Origin: Saxidomus purpurata
Taxonomy: Eukaryota; Mollusca; Bivalvia; Venerida; Veneridae
Assembly: GCA_022818135.1 (NCBI GenBank)
Contig: JAFMSR010000033.1
Span: 201,001-265,000 of the forward strand
DNA: 64,000 nt
Direction: 5' to 3'
A program made the position numbers and the translations under genes. Below the pieces are notes generated by a model that saw only the letters and a list, made by a program, of their open reading frames with translations, made no database searches and had not been told where the DNA came from. This document shows, one piece after another, positions 20,871 to 33,289 of the stretch. The number at the start of each line of letters is the position of its first letter. The stretch's first letter is position 1.

Positions 20871-23391
20871 CAGGCATGGGGTAATTGAATAATATAATTA
20901 TAATTAACTGTAATTAATTACAAAAGTTGATGTAATTGAATGTAATTTGTAATTGGAGTATTTTTCAATTACATGTAATTGAAATTTAATTAATTACATC
21001 ACCAAAACATGTAATTTCAATTACATTTCAATTACTTTTCAATTACTTTTGTCAAATTTTGAATATAAATACCAGATAAATAAAGTACACAAGTACACAA
21101 AGAAAGAAATAAATAAGTACAAAAAACAAAAAAATAAACTAAATAAATATACATTTATCCTTAGTGAAGAAATGTGATAGAATATGAATAACCCCATTTT
21201 ATAAGTGTTTAATTATTTTGCAATTATAGTGTTGTTTTGTTGTCAACATGCCATAGAGTGTCAGGTGGATTTACTTAATAATCCATGCCCTGTGGTCACA
21301 TGTATACCTGACCATGATAATAAAGGTGACAATTAACTACTATCAAAATCCCGTGAAAAATAAATTTGTGCTTAATCAGTATTTAACAGCTGGTGGTTCA
21401 GAAAATCTTAAATTAAAGCTTCACTGTTTGGCTAGATAGTTAGTAGGTAGAAGATAAGGAAATGTCATTTACAGGTATTCTGAAATGTTTTGAAGTTCCC
21501 GGTTTTGGAAACTTTATTTATCAATCTACCGATACTGCACACATTCGTAACTGAACATCATGACTGTGGATGGTGGAGGCATCTTGCATATATCAAGTGT
21601 ACATAACACTCAACATTTAAATAAAAGAGTTAAACTACTTTACAATAAGCAAATTGTATATTGACACACGTTTGTGCAGCAAATAAGTTAAAGTCTTAAA
21701 ATTTAAACTTAAAATCCACAACTGTTGCCAAGGATATTTAACTGTTAGACAGTGCAATCCATAGGGGTATGGTCATTAGATAAAAGAATATTTAAAAGCA
21801 TCAGTATAAGATAAATGCCTCTTAGATATTGAGCTGAGAAAGGTCCTCCCAACATCTCCCCTAATATGACTCTTGTACCTTCAACGCTTGTTGTTTAGCC
21901 ACAGTCCTCTGCATCATTTTTAACCTGCTTTAGTCAGCTTGGTAGTCCAAACCTGGGAAACATATTCTAACTGGGGAGTGTTTTATAGTAAGGCTTTTGG
22001 TAGCTTTGGATGTAAACTTAAATGCCAAGTGTGAAAGTAAAACGCTGTCATTTCATGTATTACTTTCAACTTCGTAATAAATTTAAACAAGAGGGCCAAG
22101 ATGGCCCTATATCACTCACCTTGGTACAAGTCCACTTGCCTAGTGGAAGATCACTAGATAATGTTATATACCAAATAGGTTTTCCTATATACGCCTTTGT
22201 AAAACAAGTGACCCCCCCACAGGCAAGGTCAATTTTGACCCCAGGGGCATAATTTGAACAAACTTTGAAGAGGTCTACTAGGCAATGCTACATGCCAAAT
22301 ATCTAAGCTCTAGGCCTTGTGGTTTCAGAGAAAACGATTTTTAAACTTTTTCCTATATAAGCCTATGTTAAACTAAGTGACCCCCCGTGCTGTGTCAATT
22401 TTGACCCGGGGGTAATAATTTGAACAATCTTGGTAGAGGTCTACTAGCCAATGCTACATGCCAAATATCTAAGCTCTAGGCCTTGTGGTTTAAGAGAAGA
22501 AGATTTTTAAAGTTTTTCCTAAATATGCCTATGCAAAACTAAGTGACCCCCCGTGCGGGGTCAATTTTGATCCGGGGGTCATAATTTGAACAATCTTGGT
22601 AGAGGTCCACTAGACAATGCTACATGCTAAATATCTAAGCTCCAGGCCTTGTGGTTGCAGAGAAGAAGATTTTTAAAGTTTTTCCTATATAAGCCTATGC
22701 AAAACTAAGTGACCACCCCCGCGGGGTCAATTTTGACCCGGGGGTCATAATTTGAACAATCTTGGTAGAGGTCTACTAGACAATGTTACATGCCAAATAT
22801 CTTAGCTCTAGGCCCTGTGGTTTCAGAGAAGAAGATTTTTAAAGTTTTTCCTATATATGCCTATGCAAAAACTAAGGGCCCACCCGCGCGGGGTCAATTT
22901 TGACCCGGGGGTCATAATTTGAACAATCTTGGTAGAGGTCCACTAGCCAATGCTACATGCCAAATATCTAAGCTCTAGGCCTTGTGGTTTCAGAGGAGAA
23001 GATTTTTAAAGATTTTCCTATTTGTTGCCATAGCAACCAGAGTTCTGCATGGAATGGAATTCTTGAACAATTTTGGCAGAGCTTCATGCAAGGAACATTC
23101 CTGCATAGTTTTATCAACATTGGCCTAGAGGTTTCAGAGGAGATGTCATTTGAATCAAAATGTTGACGGACGACGGACAATCATCGATCAGAAAAGCTCA
23201 CCCTGGCGTAGCCAGGTGAGCTAAAAACATAAAGTAATTTGTAATTTAATTAATTACATTTGTAATATTATTGTTATTTAATTAATTTCATTTAAAAACA
23301 AATGTAATGGTAATTGTAATATAATTGAAGACTTTCTTTATGTAATTGTAATTTAATTAATTACATTTCAATGTAATTGACCCCATGCCTG
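20871..23391. mobile_element. hAT-like TIR element carrying a nested element
   Basis: The ends are CAGGCATGGGGTAATTGAA and the complementary ...TCAATTGACCCCATGCCTG-type terminus (as read, AATTGACCCCATGCCTG). They are flanked by ATGCAAAA (20863-20870) and ATGCATAA (23392-23399), a 7-of-8 match as expected for an 8-bp hAT target duplication. Subterminal regions are rich in TGTAATTNAATTACA-type palindromes. No transposase ORF survives. A pearl/Helentron-like element occupies 22084-23227 inside it. Confidence 0.72.
22084..23227 (+). mobile_element. Pearl/Helentron-like element, copy 2 (nested)
   Basis: It has the same opening GAGGGCCAAGATGGCCC and closing stem-loop CACCCTGGC-GTA-GCCAGGTG as 11538-12685, with about five internal units of about 165 bp built on GGGTCAATTTTGACCC and CTAGGCCTTGTGGTTTCAGA. 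It is closely similar to copy 1 through the unique 3' part (GAGTTCTGCATGGAATGGAA). It is inserted in the hAT-like element, so it is the younger of the two. Confidence 0.85.
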
Positions 23392-23399
23392 ATGCATAA

Positions 23400-25105
23400 A
23401 CAACATACATCCCCATGATCTTACATCTTTTTGTTCTTAAAAATAATGTTTGTTCATCTTTATAATTGTGTCTAAATCTAACTTTGCAAGCATAAAATAA
23501 ATTAAAATAAATATATAATTCATTTCACTATCTCAAGACTTTGAAACAAATGCTTTGGTATTATGGTCTATTATTATGAAAATTGATAAACAAATCAGCA
23601 TAGGTAGATGATTAACAGTTGTGAATGTTTTTTTTTTACATTCATAATGCCACTTTTTTTACATGTACAGGTACATACCATAAATAATGCAACATATTGC
23701 ATTCCAAAGGACTGGGCTGTTTTTGTTCTGTTCCACTTAGCAGTCATAAATGGAAGTAGCAGACTTTTCCCAAAAATCATACTTTATCATATAATAATGG
23801 ACGTAACTAATAACTCCTTTGTTCATCAGCGGCATTGCCCCAATCTGTTAGGTAAATCACATGTTTTCCTGAAAAATATAAACTTAGTCTAATATATCTA
23901 ATAAAGACAGTGGAATTAATTGAAAAAGTTTATTCCTTGCCTAGGAAAGTTTCTGTTGAAAACTGTGTAATTCTTGTATATAGATTCATGAAATATCAAA
24001 ATAATAATACACATGAATAAAATATAATATTTCACTTGTTGAAAACGGGGATCTTACATGATATCATACATATCATAATAAATCTGTTTGAAAATTTTAT
24101 TAGGTGTAAGAAAGGATAATAAAGTGAAGGTTATAAAAATGTTTTTGCCTAAAATCACATTTATTGTTCAAAATGTGTGAAAAAAGGGATAAAGTACTAA
24201 TATTGGAAATAACTGCTCCATATACTAGTCAAAATTTGTATTTTCGAGTATATTTTAGTGACCACATGGTCCAGAATACATGTGATAGGTTGACTATTAC
24301 TGTTGCAACATTGTATAGGAACTTTTGACTGGTCATGCTGGTAGAGTTCAGAGTTGGCATAAAACTTTAACTTAAATACTAATAGCTGCCAAGTGCATGT
24401 GACCACCCGGGTCAGATGAACTGTATAGCTTTGTTCAATTGCAAGTATAAGATATTTGACAGCTCTATGTTGTTGTTTTTTAAAAGTTTTTACTTAGAAC
24501 GCAATGATATATGTATCTCTTTTAACTGACCCTGACAAACACTGAAATTCTAATTATAACCCTACCTGAATCTTCCCAACAAATCCCAAACACATGACAA
24601 TTCTTTGTAGATATTCAGCTGGAGAGGAAATGAATTAGGTCCAATCTGAAATAACAAATTATAAATGATCAACAACCATTCTAAAGGAGAACTTTAGAAC
24701 TTTGTGATACATGTATGAAACAAATCTACTATCGACAATCAACTTCTGATTTCAATGAGATGTGCCGTTTGGGACAGATATGTTAAAAGCCGGAACATTA
24801 AGTTAATAACCAATGTTTGTTGAAGTGATACGTCCACAGTCAGATATACTACTACAGTTCAAGGAACAGTTTTGTAGATGAAAGAGGCATATGTATGTAA
24901 TATGGTAAATATTAGACTGTCAACTAAGCAAAGTACATGTTCTGATTTTGAATGTTTCTCAGCACAAAGAACTTTTTTATGTTTACAAACACAGTGCAAT
25001 ATATACTGTTTTTAATCTACACTTCATCATTCTGAATTTTCGACCATAATCGCAGGAATAGAATATCTTTTAGATGATCTAAACAGGCGGTTGCTACACA
25101 AATTA
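23400..25105. other. Spacer, no recognised feature
   Basis: AT-rich sequence. Short ORFs on both strands lack domains. No repeat family was recognised. Confidence 0.45.
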
Positions 25106-25270
25106 AAATTAGGCCAAAGAAAAAAATAGCTTGTTTCTGCTAACCCGATCGACCCTATTTTTTTGCCGCCGACCCGAAAACTTTTTATTGGCATTAAAAA
25201 AAAATTTAAAAAAATTAACTGTTTTTTTTTTTTTAAATTGTCAAATTTTAGTTCTAATTCGTCCATTTCG
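25106..25270 (+). repeat. Dispersed repeat, inverted partner at 26885-26990
   Basis: AGGCCAAAGAAAAAAATAGC followed by TTGTTTCTGCTAAC and GACCCTATTTTTTT matches the reverse complement of 26885-26990 (GGCCAAAGAAAAAAAAACC, TTGTTTCTGTTAAC, A-rich tail). The pair is about 1.7 kb apart. Confidence 0.55.
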
Positions 25271-25753
25271 TTTCTTTGTCACCATTTCGATTTTTAACTC
25301 GGAGTATTAAGAACGATGGCTTTGAGGTATGACTACACTAAATCTTTTTCCATAGTCTTACAGTATAACATTTAAGCAAGGTCCGTATACCAAAATATTC
25401 GTTGAGTAATACACCCCTGTAAACCTGTAGAACCACTTTAGTTACATCCAAAAATGCCCCTTTTTATATGCATAATGTATTACTTTAAAGCCAAAAATTA
25501 AGCCATTAGGACATCACCCCCTCGTCTGTAGGATTTTTGTTTACATTCTGTTAAAAAATTCAATATTTTCAGATAGCAATAGGACACCGTAATTCTCAAT
25601 CTGAAAATTCTTAAACTATTTTTTGTTATGCTCAACTATTGTACTTACAATTTTAATTCGAGAAAATTTTAGTTCTACCAATCATTTTGGACCAATTAGA
25701 GACCACAGATAACTAAACGGTCCGCAGGTTCGCTAATCAAATTGGCTGGTTCC

Positions 25754-25845
25754 AAAAAAACAAAAATAATATCAAACAGGGAATGCCACGTACCAAAAAC
25801 GCAGCCTCCCCAAAACGAGCCCCACAGCACCCAGAAGTCCCACCA
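25754..25845 (-). repeat. Short repeat X (LINE/SINE 3'-tail-like), minus strand
   Basis: On the minus strand it reads CTTCTGGGTGCTGTGGGGCT, then GGAGGCTGCGTTTTTGGTAC, GTGGCATTCCCTGTTTGATA and a T-rich tail. It matches 62710-62805, and its last 44 bases are the micro-insertion at 7229-7272. Confidence 0.75.
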
Positions 25846-25851
25846 ATCTAG

Positions 25852-26045
25852 AGAGTGGTGCGGTGGTTGAGTGGTTAACGCTCTGGACTACCAATCCGGA
25901 GGTCTCGGTTAGAATCCAGGGCACTGGAAATTTCAGCGACGCTTTTCGGTGTTTCCCACCCATCTAGAGATGAACTTGTTAGAAACCAAGAGGTTATTAA
26001 GTCTCACGTGTATCGGTGCTTTACACCGGGTATATAAACAAGATA
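25852..26045 (+). mobile_element. tRNA-derived SINE, plus-strand copy
   Basis: The head GCGGTGGTTGAGTGGTTAAC fits an A box and GGTTAGAATCC fits a B box. The body shares CACTGGAAATTTC, CGCTTTTCGGTGTTTCCCAC and GTATCGGTGCTTTACA with 15690-15975. Confidence 0.75.
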
Positions 26046-26884
26046 CCATAAAAAAGGCTGGTGGACCATAAGGACATCTAACAAACAAATAACCCACCGA
26101 TTTAGTGAAGTCATACCTTCAAGTGTAATGCAAATCCAGATAAAACAGTTTATTTAAGAATTAACAACAGTTAAATCGGCCCCATTCCCCTTCAAAATTA
26201 ATATGCATCTTCCCCATTTTTTAGAAAAAATTCCTCTAAAAATGTTCAAATTTTTTGTTTGATTTATTTAATCAAGATTTGGCCAAACTTGTTTTAAAAA
26301 CATAAGTTTCAGAAATTAAAATGCTTCAGAATCATCTCTTGAAACTATTTGATACCATACATGAAATAGTCTCCTGAAAATAGCTGATTTTTCGTTTGTC
26401 ACCTATTTTCGCAACCCCGATTTTTGTTATTTCTTCAACGAAAACGGTGTTCCAAAGATTTAAAAAAGTAATTATACAATGTTTCAATTGAAAATAGCAG
26501 TAATACTTATTATTTACGTGTGTTTTAACACTTATGCTGCTAATTTATGTTCCTGACACCAGTATTTTTATAGAAAATTTTGTTATGTGAAATTTTTATG
26601 TCTTCTTTTTGTATTTGGCAAAATAATATAGTCATTAACATACTTGATAGTTTTGGTTCTTCATTACATTATTAAACATTATATTTTATACATTTTCTAA
26701 AAATTCCCCTTTTCTGGCAAAATGACTAAAAATTCCCCTCCCGAAAGGCCCGCCGCCTTTCTCTTCAGGCTGAAAATAACCATCTGAACAGACAATTTAT
26801 AACAACGGGGTCAATGTTATTTACAATTCATATATCTAGATTGCTTATTAAAATATCTTTAAAGTAGATTTCCTAAATATTTGC
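26046..26884. other. Spacer, no recognised feature
   Basis: AT-rich, without coding signal. Confidence 0.45.
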
Positions 26885-26990
26885 ATCCAGCTTCAAAAAA
26901 AAAAAAAAAAAAAAAATTTAGCTACCTACCTACCCTATTTTTTTCTGGGCCGTTAACAGAAACAAGGTTTTTTTTTCTTTGGCCTTATTT
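26885..26990 (-). repeat. Inverted partner of 25106-25270
   Basis: A 22-nt A run near 26896-26918 precedes CTACCCTATTTTTTTCTGGG and AACAGAAACAAGG, the inverted form of the 25.1 kb repeat. Confidence 0.55.
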
Positions 26991-29124
26991 CCGGGTTAAC
27001 ACCATACTTCAATATCTAGAAAGAAAGGCCAAATCGCTGTTCAAAACTATAGAATTGAGATTAACAACTTACCCTGAAATTTAATATCCTCAAGTTGTTA
27101 ACTAAGAACATCCCGACGTCAAATCCCGCCTCAAATTAAATACAAATTCACGCTAAACTTTTTATCAGGAAACGAGAATCACGCATTGTAAGTTTTACAA
27201 AGGGGAACAAGACAAATTTTGATGCAAAGCATCAAAGGCGCTGCGCATGTTTTTGAAACATGATTTAAAGGAACAGAGTCATTTTAGAATATCAGTAAAC
27301 AACCTATCAACGGGAAAAAACAAATACATTATGTTATATGTAAATGTTATCATAATAAGTAAAAAACCACATTTACTACAGTTTAACCAAAAAATGAACG
27401 AATCATAAAACAACCTTCCGTATAATGGTACGATGATGCCCATTAAACAAGGCTACAGCTCGTGGTCAGTAGACGCTTTTCGACGCAGACGAAACCCACG
27501 TGATTAATTTTGTCTTTACTAATGGTCAGTTGTTAGCGATGCTTTACATAACTTTCATTGAGACCCCATGTATCGCATAGTTAGGTGAACGGTCTTATTT
27601 ATAATGCCTACATTTTACTTTAGTATGTAGTAATTAAAATGGGTTTTCATTAATTATTCACGTTGACAACATATGTATTTAAACTTCAAAATGTTTAGAG
27701 ATAGCAAAACAACTATCGAGACGTTTTTTCTGAACTTTGATGAATCTGGCCGTAGGGTCCGTAAACAAAGCAATAAAAAACCGTAGCCTTCACGTTTGTG
27801 GAAAAGTTATTAAATATCCTATGAATATGTCAAACGTTTTGAATTAACGGTCGAAGACGTATGCATCTGGTAAAGTATTGTTTGTAATCAGTTAATACTA
27901 TTTATTTATTCATTATAGGGAGTTTGTTCAAACATAATACATAGTTTTTAATTACAATAATAATGTTGGCTGCTCCCTATTCGATTATGCAACCCCATGG
28001 TACAAAATTAAAACCTATTCAATACTGACGCTGTGCTTCCGCACAGCGCCAATAATTCCAATCGATTTTTTAAGGGAAATGTCTAAATTCCGTACTAAAC
28101 CCTTTCATCAATCAACGACTGAATGGTATCAGATGCAGTTCTCACGACATCATAGAAATACTTGCCATAATTTTAATGAAATTGGCCAAGATGGGTAACG
28201 TGAACTGATAACTGGACATCATTTGCACGCAATATATATCCGCACATGTGGCGTTACGTCATTACCTCAATAGACAGGATTTTCGCTTTCCATGACACAA
28301 TTTTGTAATATTTCAAAAATCATGATTTAACTGAAAAAAACAATTATGCAGTAGTAAACTAAGGCACAATAGGAATATTTATGTGCGAAAACATTGAACA
28401 TTTTTGAAAAAAATATTTTGACCCCACATTTTGTGACTAGATCTAAATCGTCAAATTTTGCCATATGCCAAAATGGGGGGTAGGGGTAGAAAAATAGTCA
28501 TTTCTCAATAAAAACTGTTTAAGATATTTACTTAATTCAAACTTTATTACAAAAATATTGTAAGAATAATAAAATATAGTAATAACAAGTTCATGTTACA
28601 GTTCTTTGCTCAAACCTATGCCGTCATACCTCAAACAGGGTCAATCAATTTTCTTGTTATTTTGATTTTCAGCAGTGACCCCCCTTAAAAAGACGGATTT
28701 ATTAAAAATAACCTGTATTTCTTTAAAAAGTACCACTGTGCCAATCCCTTAGTTCTAAATTACCCGCCCTTGTTTTGACAGCTTTGACATGAATTTACGT
28801 TAATAGACCCTCATATCACAAATATTAGTTATAAACTGAAAATATTTCAATGGTCTTTCATGGATAATATTATGAAACGTTGCACTTATTGATGTTCAAT
28901 CAGTTGCTACCCTTTTAAGCTTAAATGTTATGAAATAACCCCATTTTACCACACCGGCACCTCTATTTTATCCACAGTTTCGTGAAAAAAAATTTACACC
29001 CGTTTTTCGGCATTAGAGTCCTTGCTAAAATATAGATTTATGCAAGTAAACAAGTGTCATGAGATGTTTCGCATGTAAAACATAGGAAAACAGACACGAT
29101 GTCATTTGCTCTGAATCTATGTTT
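26991..29124. other. Spacer with one hairpin, no recognised gene
   Basis: No domain-bearing ORF. A hairpin GCTGTGC-TTCC-GCACAGC lies at about 28029-28046, and GATGCAAAGCATC is a short palindrome at about 27220. The rest is AT-rich. Confidence 0.5.
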
Positions 29125-29418
29125 AGGTCAGATACTCCTATTGTTTTACCCATTGACTTACATTATAAATATAGTCAAAAGGTGACCCTGTATCATACCC
29201 ACCTATAGAGTCTTGGCCAATAAAGTTGCTTTTTTCGAACCGGTTAGCCTGTCAGACACCAGAAAATGCTGTTTTTATATGGGCTTAACCAACCCAGTTT
29301 TTTACAATTCGGCAAGGGAGACAACCACCCCACTCAGTCAGGTGAGATTTAGGGTTCTAAACCGCATGTGTACATCTTCTATTTATATGGCGATTTCAGT
29401 GTTCTTTATTATGATAGT
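29125..29418 (+). repeat. ~305-bp dispersed repeat, copy 2
   Basis: Full-length match to 17067-17371 in the same orientation, with about one difference per ten bases. One small indel lies near the start. Confidence 0.75.
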
Positions 29419-29566
29419 TAGCTCAGATTTACCCGATTAATTGTTAGTAGAACTTCCAGAAAATTATTTAAGGAACTGATACAGTTATGATTAACAAACT
29501 TCCTTCTGAAAAATATAGTACTACATGTACCACGGAAATGTTGAAAAAGTACTATAAAACAACAAT

Positions 29567-29945
29567 TATAATAATAATAATAATAATAGTAATAATAATA
29601 ATAATATTCTTTATTTAAAGAAGGACCCTCAATAAGTCCGAGGACTTATCATCCCTGAGGCCTTCCTATAAACATTGCATTCATAATACAAAACAGTAAA
29701 ACATAAAAAAATCATGATCACTAAGACACAAGCATGCAATTATGAGCAATTGCACATGAGTTACAGTAATAAAAAATAACACATGAATTACAGTAATGAG
29801 CAAAAGTATTGAAATATCAGAGATCAGTTACCGATTAAGAAGATACTGTCTGTACTTGATACGAAAGGAGGCAAGAGTAGATGCGTTTCTAATATCATAA
29901 AGAATGTAATTCCATACTATCTTGTTCAGGATTTTATTCATTGTG
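29567..29945 (-). mobile_element. 5'-truncated LINE 3' end with (ATT)n tail
   Basis: On the minus strand a short frame ends WNYILYDIRNASTLASFR then IKYRQYLLNR and TAA (complement of 29828-29830). This is the usual C-terminal end of CR1/L2-like LINE polyproteins. The 3' UTR contains AAATAAAGAATATT and runs into a (TTA/ATT)n microsatellite at 29567-29605, the typical tail of these elements. Confidence 0.65.
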
Positions 29946-30880
29946 CTTTATTGTCTACAATACCGAATTCTATTACACGAAACTATATTTACATAGAAAA
30001 CTAAAGCTTTTGTATATTATGTTTTACAATGATTCAAAATAATTTGTTTTCATATTTTGTGATTTGAACCTAGAAAATGAAAACACCCTGATATTGTCAC
30101 TCATCACATTTAATTTAAATGACTGAAGATACTCTTGTTATGTTACCATATCATCATCACAACATTACGATCATGTCACATTGATACAGTATGGATCTGT
30201 GTTGAATATATACTAAGTCATTATGTTAGTACTAAATACATGTTAAATTGCCCTTCAAATTGACCAACTTGCAGTAAATTGAAAACCACTAAGATTCTAA
30301 AAGATGAACAATGTACATTGTAGCCTCATAGGTTTTGCTTCCAAACTGTAAAATACTGTTATATCTGTTTACTTGTTTATATTAGAAGCAGTTCAAACAA
30401 ACACTGTACTGTATACTGTAATCAGCAACATGCTATTAGCATTTATTGGATTTAACTGTTAAATTTCTAAGGTCAAATTGAAGAGCAATGATACTCTGAT
30501 ATTGCTTAGAAATTCTAATAGATAGTAATCTTTGTTTTTAAGACTTTCTAGGCATATTTTTCTAGGCATATTCTGATACCATCTTTCCATATGAAAAGGA
30601 CAAAAACTAGAGTCAGTCTCTAGCGGTGCTGCATTCTTGCTATAAAAAACCCTTACAAATACTTTTTAATGCTTATATGCTCGCAACTTATTGATTTTGA
30701 CAAACAAATGTAACTATTGTTACAAAGTAGCTACATCTTATCAATGTTTGTTGAACATTATGATTGTCCAAATTGATATGTGTAAAAAAAACCACACATA
30801 TTCTCTTAAGATGACCAACTCTGAAAACTCTTTTTGATATGATATGTGCAATGAAAAAAACTGATATTTGTATGTAGACA
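29946..30880. other. Spacer, no recognised feature
   Basis: AT-rich sequence with no evident gene or repeat. Confidence 0.45.
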
Positions 30881-30912
30881 AGGTCTTTCAAATAGTACTA
30901 TTTGAAAGACCT
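30881..30912. repeat. 32-bp perfect palindrome
   Basis: AGGTCTTTCAAATAGT is followed immediately by its exact reverse complement with no spacer. Confidence 0.97.
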
Positions 30913-30937
30913 AGATGTAGACGATGTTTCACTATAC

Positions 30938-30979
30938 CAGGGTCTGTATATTACATATATACGTCATATACGGACCCTG
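30938..30979. repeat. Stem-loop beside the palindrome
   Basis: CAGGGTCTGTATA and TATACGGACCCTG pair over 13 positions with one mismatch around a 16-nt AT-rich loop. It begins 25 bp after the perfect palindrome. Confidence 0.85.
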
Positions 30980-31869
30980 ATTATACTCATGGAATGTACT
31001 TACAATCCATTTGATTAAAATAAGAGAATGTTCTAAGTCATATAAGAGGTCATGGGACTTAAACTGTTCGCTATTATATTTTCCTCCCCATTTAAATATA
31101 CATTCTAATCTACACGTTTTCTCTTTCACGCTTTCCTGACCATTACTTTGCCTTCTAATCTTTAAATCCGTTGGAACTTAATTTCTCAGTCTAAATATGC
31201 TTAATAACGCAATGACAATAATGACCTTTATTAAATAAAATTTTGGATTATTATTAGATCTATATACAGTATACATAAACAGGAACCTAGAATCAATGTA
31301 TATTCTACGTTCCTGACATAAATCAAAAGCTCATGTAAGCTTTTGAACATAGCGTATGTTTTAATGTTTTAAATGTTTGCTGATTAATTATAACATCGTT
31401 TCATGCTAATTAATTTATATGGATGTGCATGACATATGGACCCAGCTAACATGTTATATGTAAATGTCATCTGAAAAGTAGAAACAGTGACAAGAAAAAA
31501 CTGTCGGTACATTACGTTGTTGTTTGTTCATGCATAAGGCACGAAAACTTATGTACTGATAACCAGTCCAGCAGCCTAAGCCGGAAACAAATAGCAAATT
31601 TTGTAAAGTAAAACTAGCGGCAACGATTCAAACAATTTTCAATTTTGCACCTGAGATGGTACAATATCAGGTTGGAGGAAGACGGCAAAGGATGAAGAGG
31701 AGTTTTACTATCAGGTATGCAGTCATTTTTATCTACGTCCTGCGGGACTAGTGTAGGTCAGATCTTATACCGTCGAATAAGTTGAACCGTCAAATCGTGA
31801 TAAAAAGTAAAACTTCTGAAGTTTCTTTTCCGGGCCTCACAGAAATATTGCGCATGCAGTCTGTCATTT
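30980..31869. other. Spacer, no recognised feature
   Basis: No coding domain or repeat family recognised. Confidence 0.45.
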
Positions 31870-32012
31870 TCCACTCCCCTAAATGCTTTCACAGGTGTTT
31901 GTCCAGTCTTGGTGCCCATAAAAAAAAAACCAATCAAGCACCACTTATTATAATTTAAACAAGAGATATCTTTAAAAAAAATAGATGGTCGACGTAGGTG
32001 ACGTAATAAACT

Positions 32013-32081
32013 CATTTTGTGTTTCAGAAGGCTCCCGGGCAGTGCACTGCTTATTCCGGTACCGAAACGCTAGCCAATAAT
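32013..32081. repeat. 69-bp direct repeat, copy 1
   Basis: It begins CATTTTGTGTTTCAGAAGGC and ends CGCTAGCCAATAAT. It differs from 32258-32326 at a single position (AGTGCAC versus AGTACAC). Confidence 0.95.
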
Positions 32082-32257
32082 CAATGACGCTAGATGTCCG
32101 GCCCCGGACCACACCTCGTTGAATACAAAAGCTGATCTTCGTACTGTCCAGAAACCTTGACATAACGTGTTCTGTTTTTCCTTTTTTTGCAACATGATTT
32201 ATTATAAATAACTATAATATAAAAAAATATTATAACTATAATATAAAAAAATATACA

Positions 32258-32326
32258 CATTTTGTGTTTCAGAAGGCTCCCGGGCAGTACACTGCTTATT
32301 CCGGTACCGAAACGCTAGCCAATAAT
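32258..32326. repeat. 69-bp direct repeat, copy 2
   Basis: Second copy of 32013-32081, preceded by two units of an ATAACTATAATATAAAAAAAT-like 22-mer. It carries GCCAATAAT and is followed by TGATTGGTC, so CCAAT-box cores occur on both strands here; promoter function is only a guess. Confidence 0.9.
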
Positions 32327-33289
32327 TTGCAGATTCTGATTGGTCACATTATAACGAAGTTGGTTAGCAACGCGTCCATACCAACGGAAGTTCAAATCAA
32401 AAGTATACGACTACGTCGAAAAAAAAAATTGATATATTGAAAAGGTCTCTATGTTGCCCGTAATGCTATGGGGGTTTACTAGCACACACTGTGGAACAAC
32501 CAAAATACCCAATGCAGTACCAATGCACGCTTTCAAATGATGTTTTCACATCGGAAATTTAGCATTTTGTAAGCAATCTTAGTCTACAGTACTTAGTCTA
32601 CACTTTTTAGACACTGATAAAACAACGTACACTAGCGGCCATTTTGCTGAAAACAAAAGTAGAAAAAAACAAAATGGGCGTGTTTAACTTCAAATACGGG
32701 GAGGCATTTATTATTTCGATTCAAACACAATAATGTGTTGAACTAGAAACAGTTCATTGTCACTCGCAGCTTTGAAGTCAAACACGCCTTTCTTTTTAAA
32801 CAAAATGACAGAACAAATTTTCGTTTAAGAATTATAACTAGTGGTTCTTATTGGATTTTTTTTCTGTTTGTTTTTTTTTATATGGGCACAAAGACTGGAC
32901 ATACACCTGTGAATGCTTCAGAGATTGACAAAATAAATAGTTAGATTTCTGGTCAAATAGTTACATTAAATTGTTGTTGTTGCACTATATTGATTGAAAT
33001 CAAGCATCTTTTTTATCATAATTAACTCATTAACAAATGATTGTAAATGTTAACTAATTAATCGCACATTTTCTGGTTTGATGGTCTGGAACCAGTAATG
33101 TTCATATTGACACAATTCTCATACAAACTGAAAACTCTGGACAGCTTGGAGTGAAGGAAAGACCCTATTTCTGAATATATTGATTTTGTTTCCACAAAAG
33201 TTCTTTGAACTTATTATAATGTTTAAATCAAATATAACAACATACAGAGTGAATTACATTACACTTAGCAAAAAGAACTGAAGTTGTTT

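Larger units (their letters stand above)
31870..32925. repeat. Inverted-arm structure enclosing duplicated segment
   Basis: 31870-31950 and 32828-32925 are inverted matches: GTTTGTCCAGTCTTGGTGCC versus the complement of GGGCACAAAGACTGGACATA, with adjoining A/T-rich and CACAGGTG blocks. The enclosed 0.9 kb holds the duplicated 69-bp segment and no long ORF. This is a possible foldback element. Confidence 0.6.
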
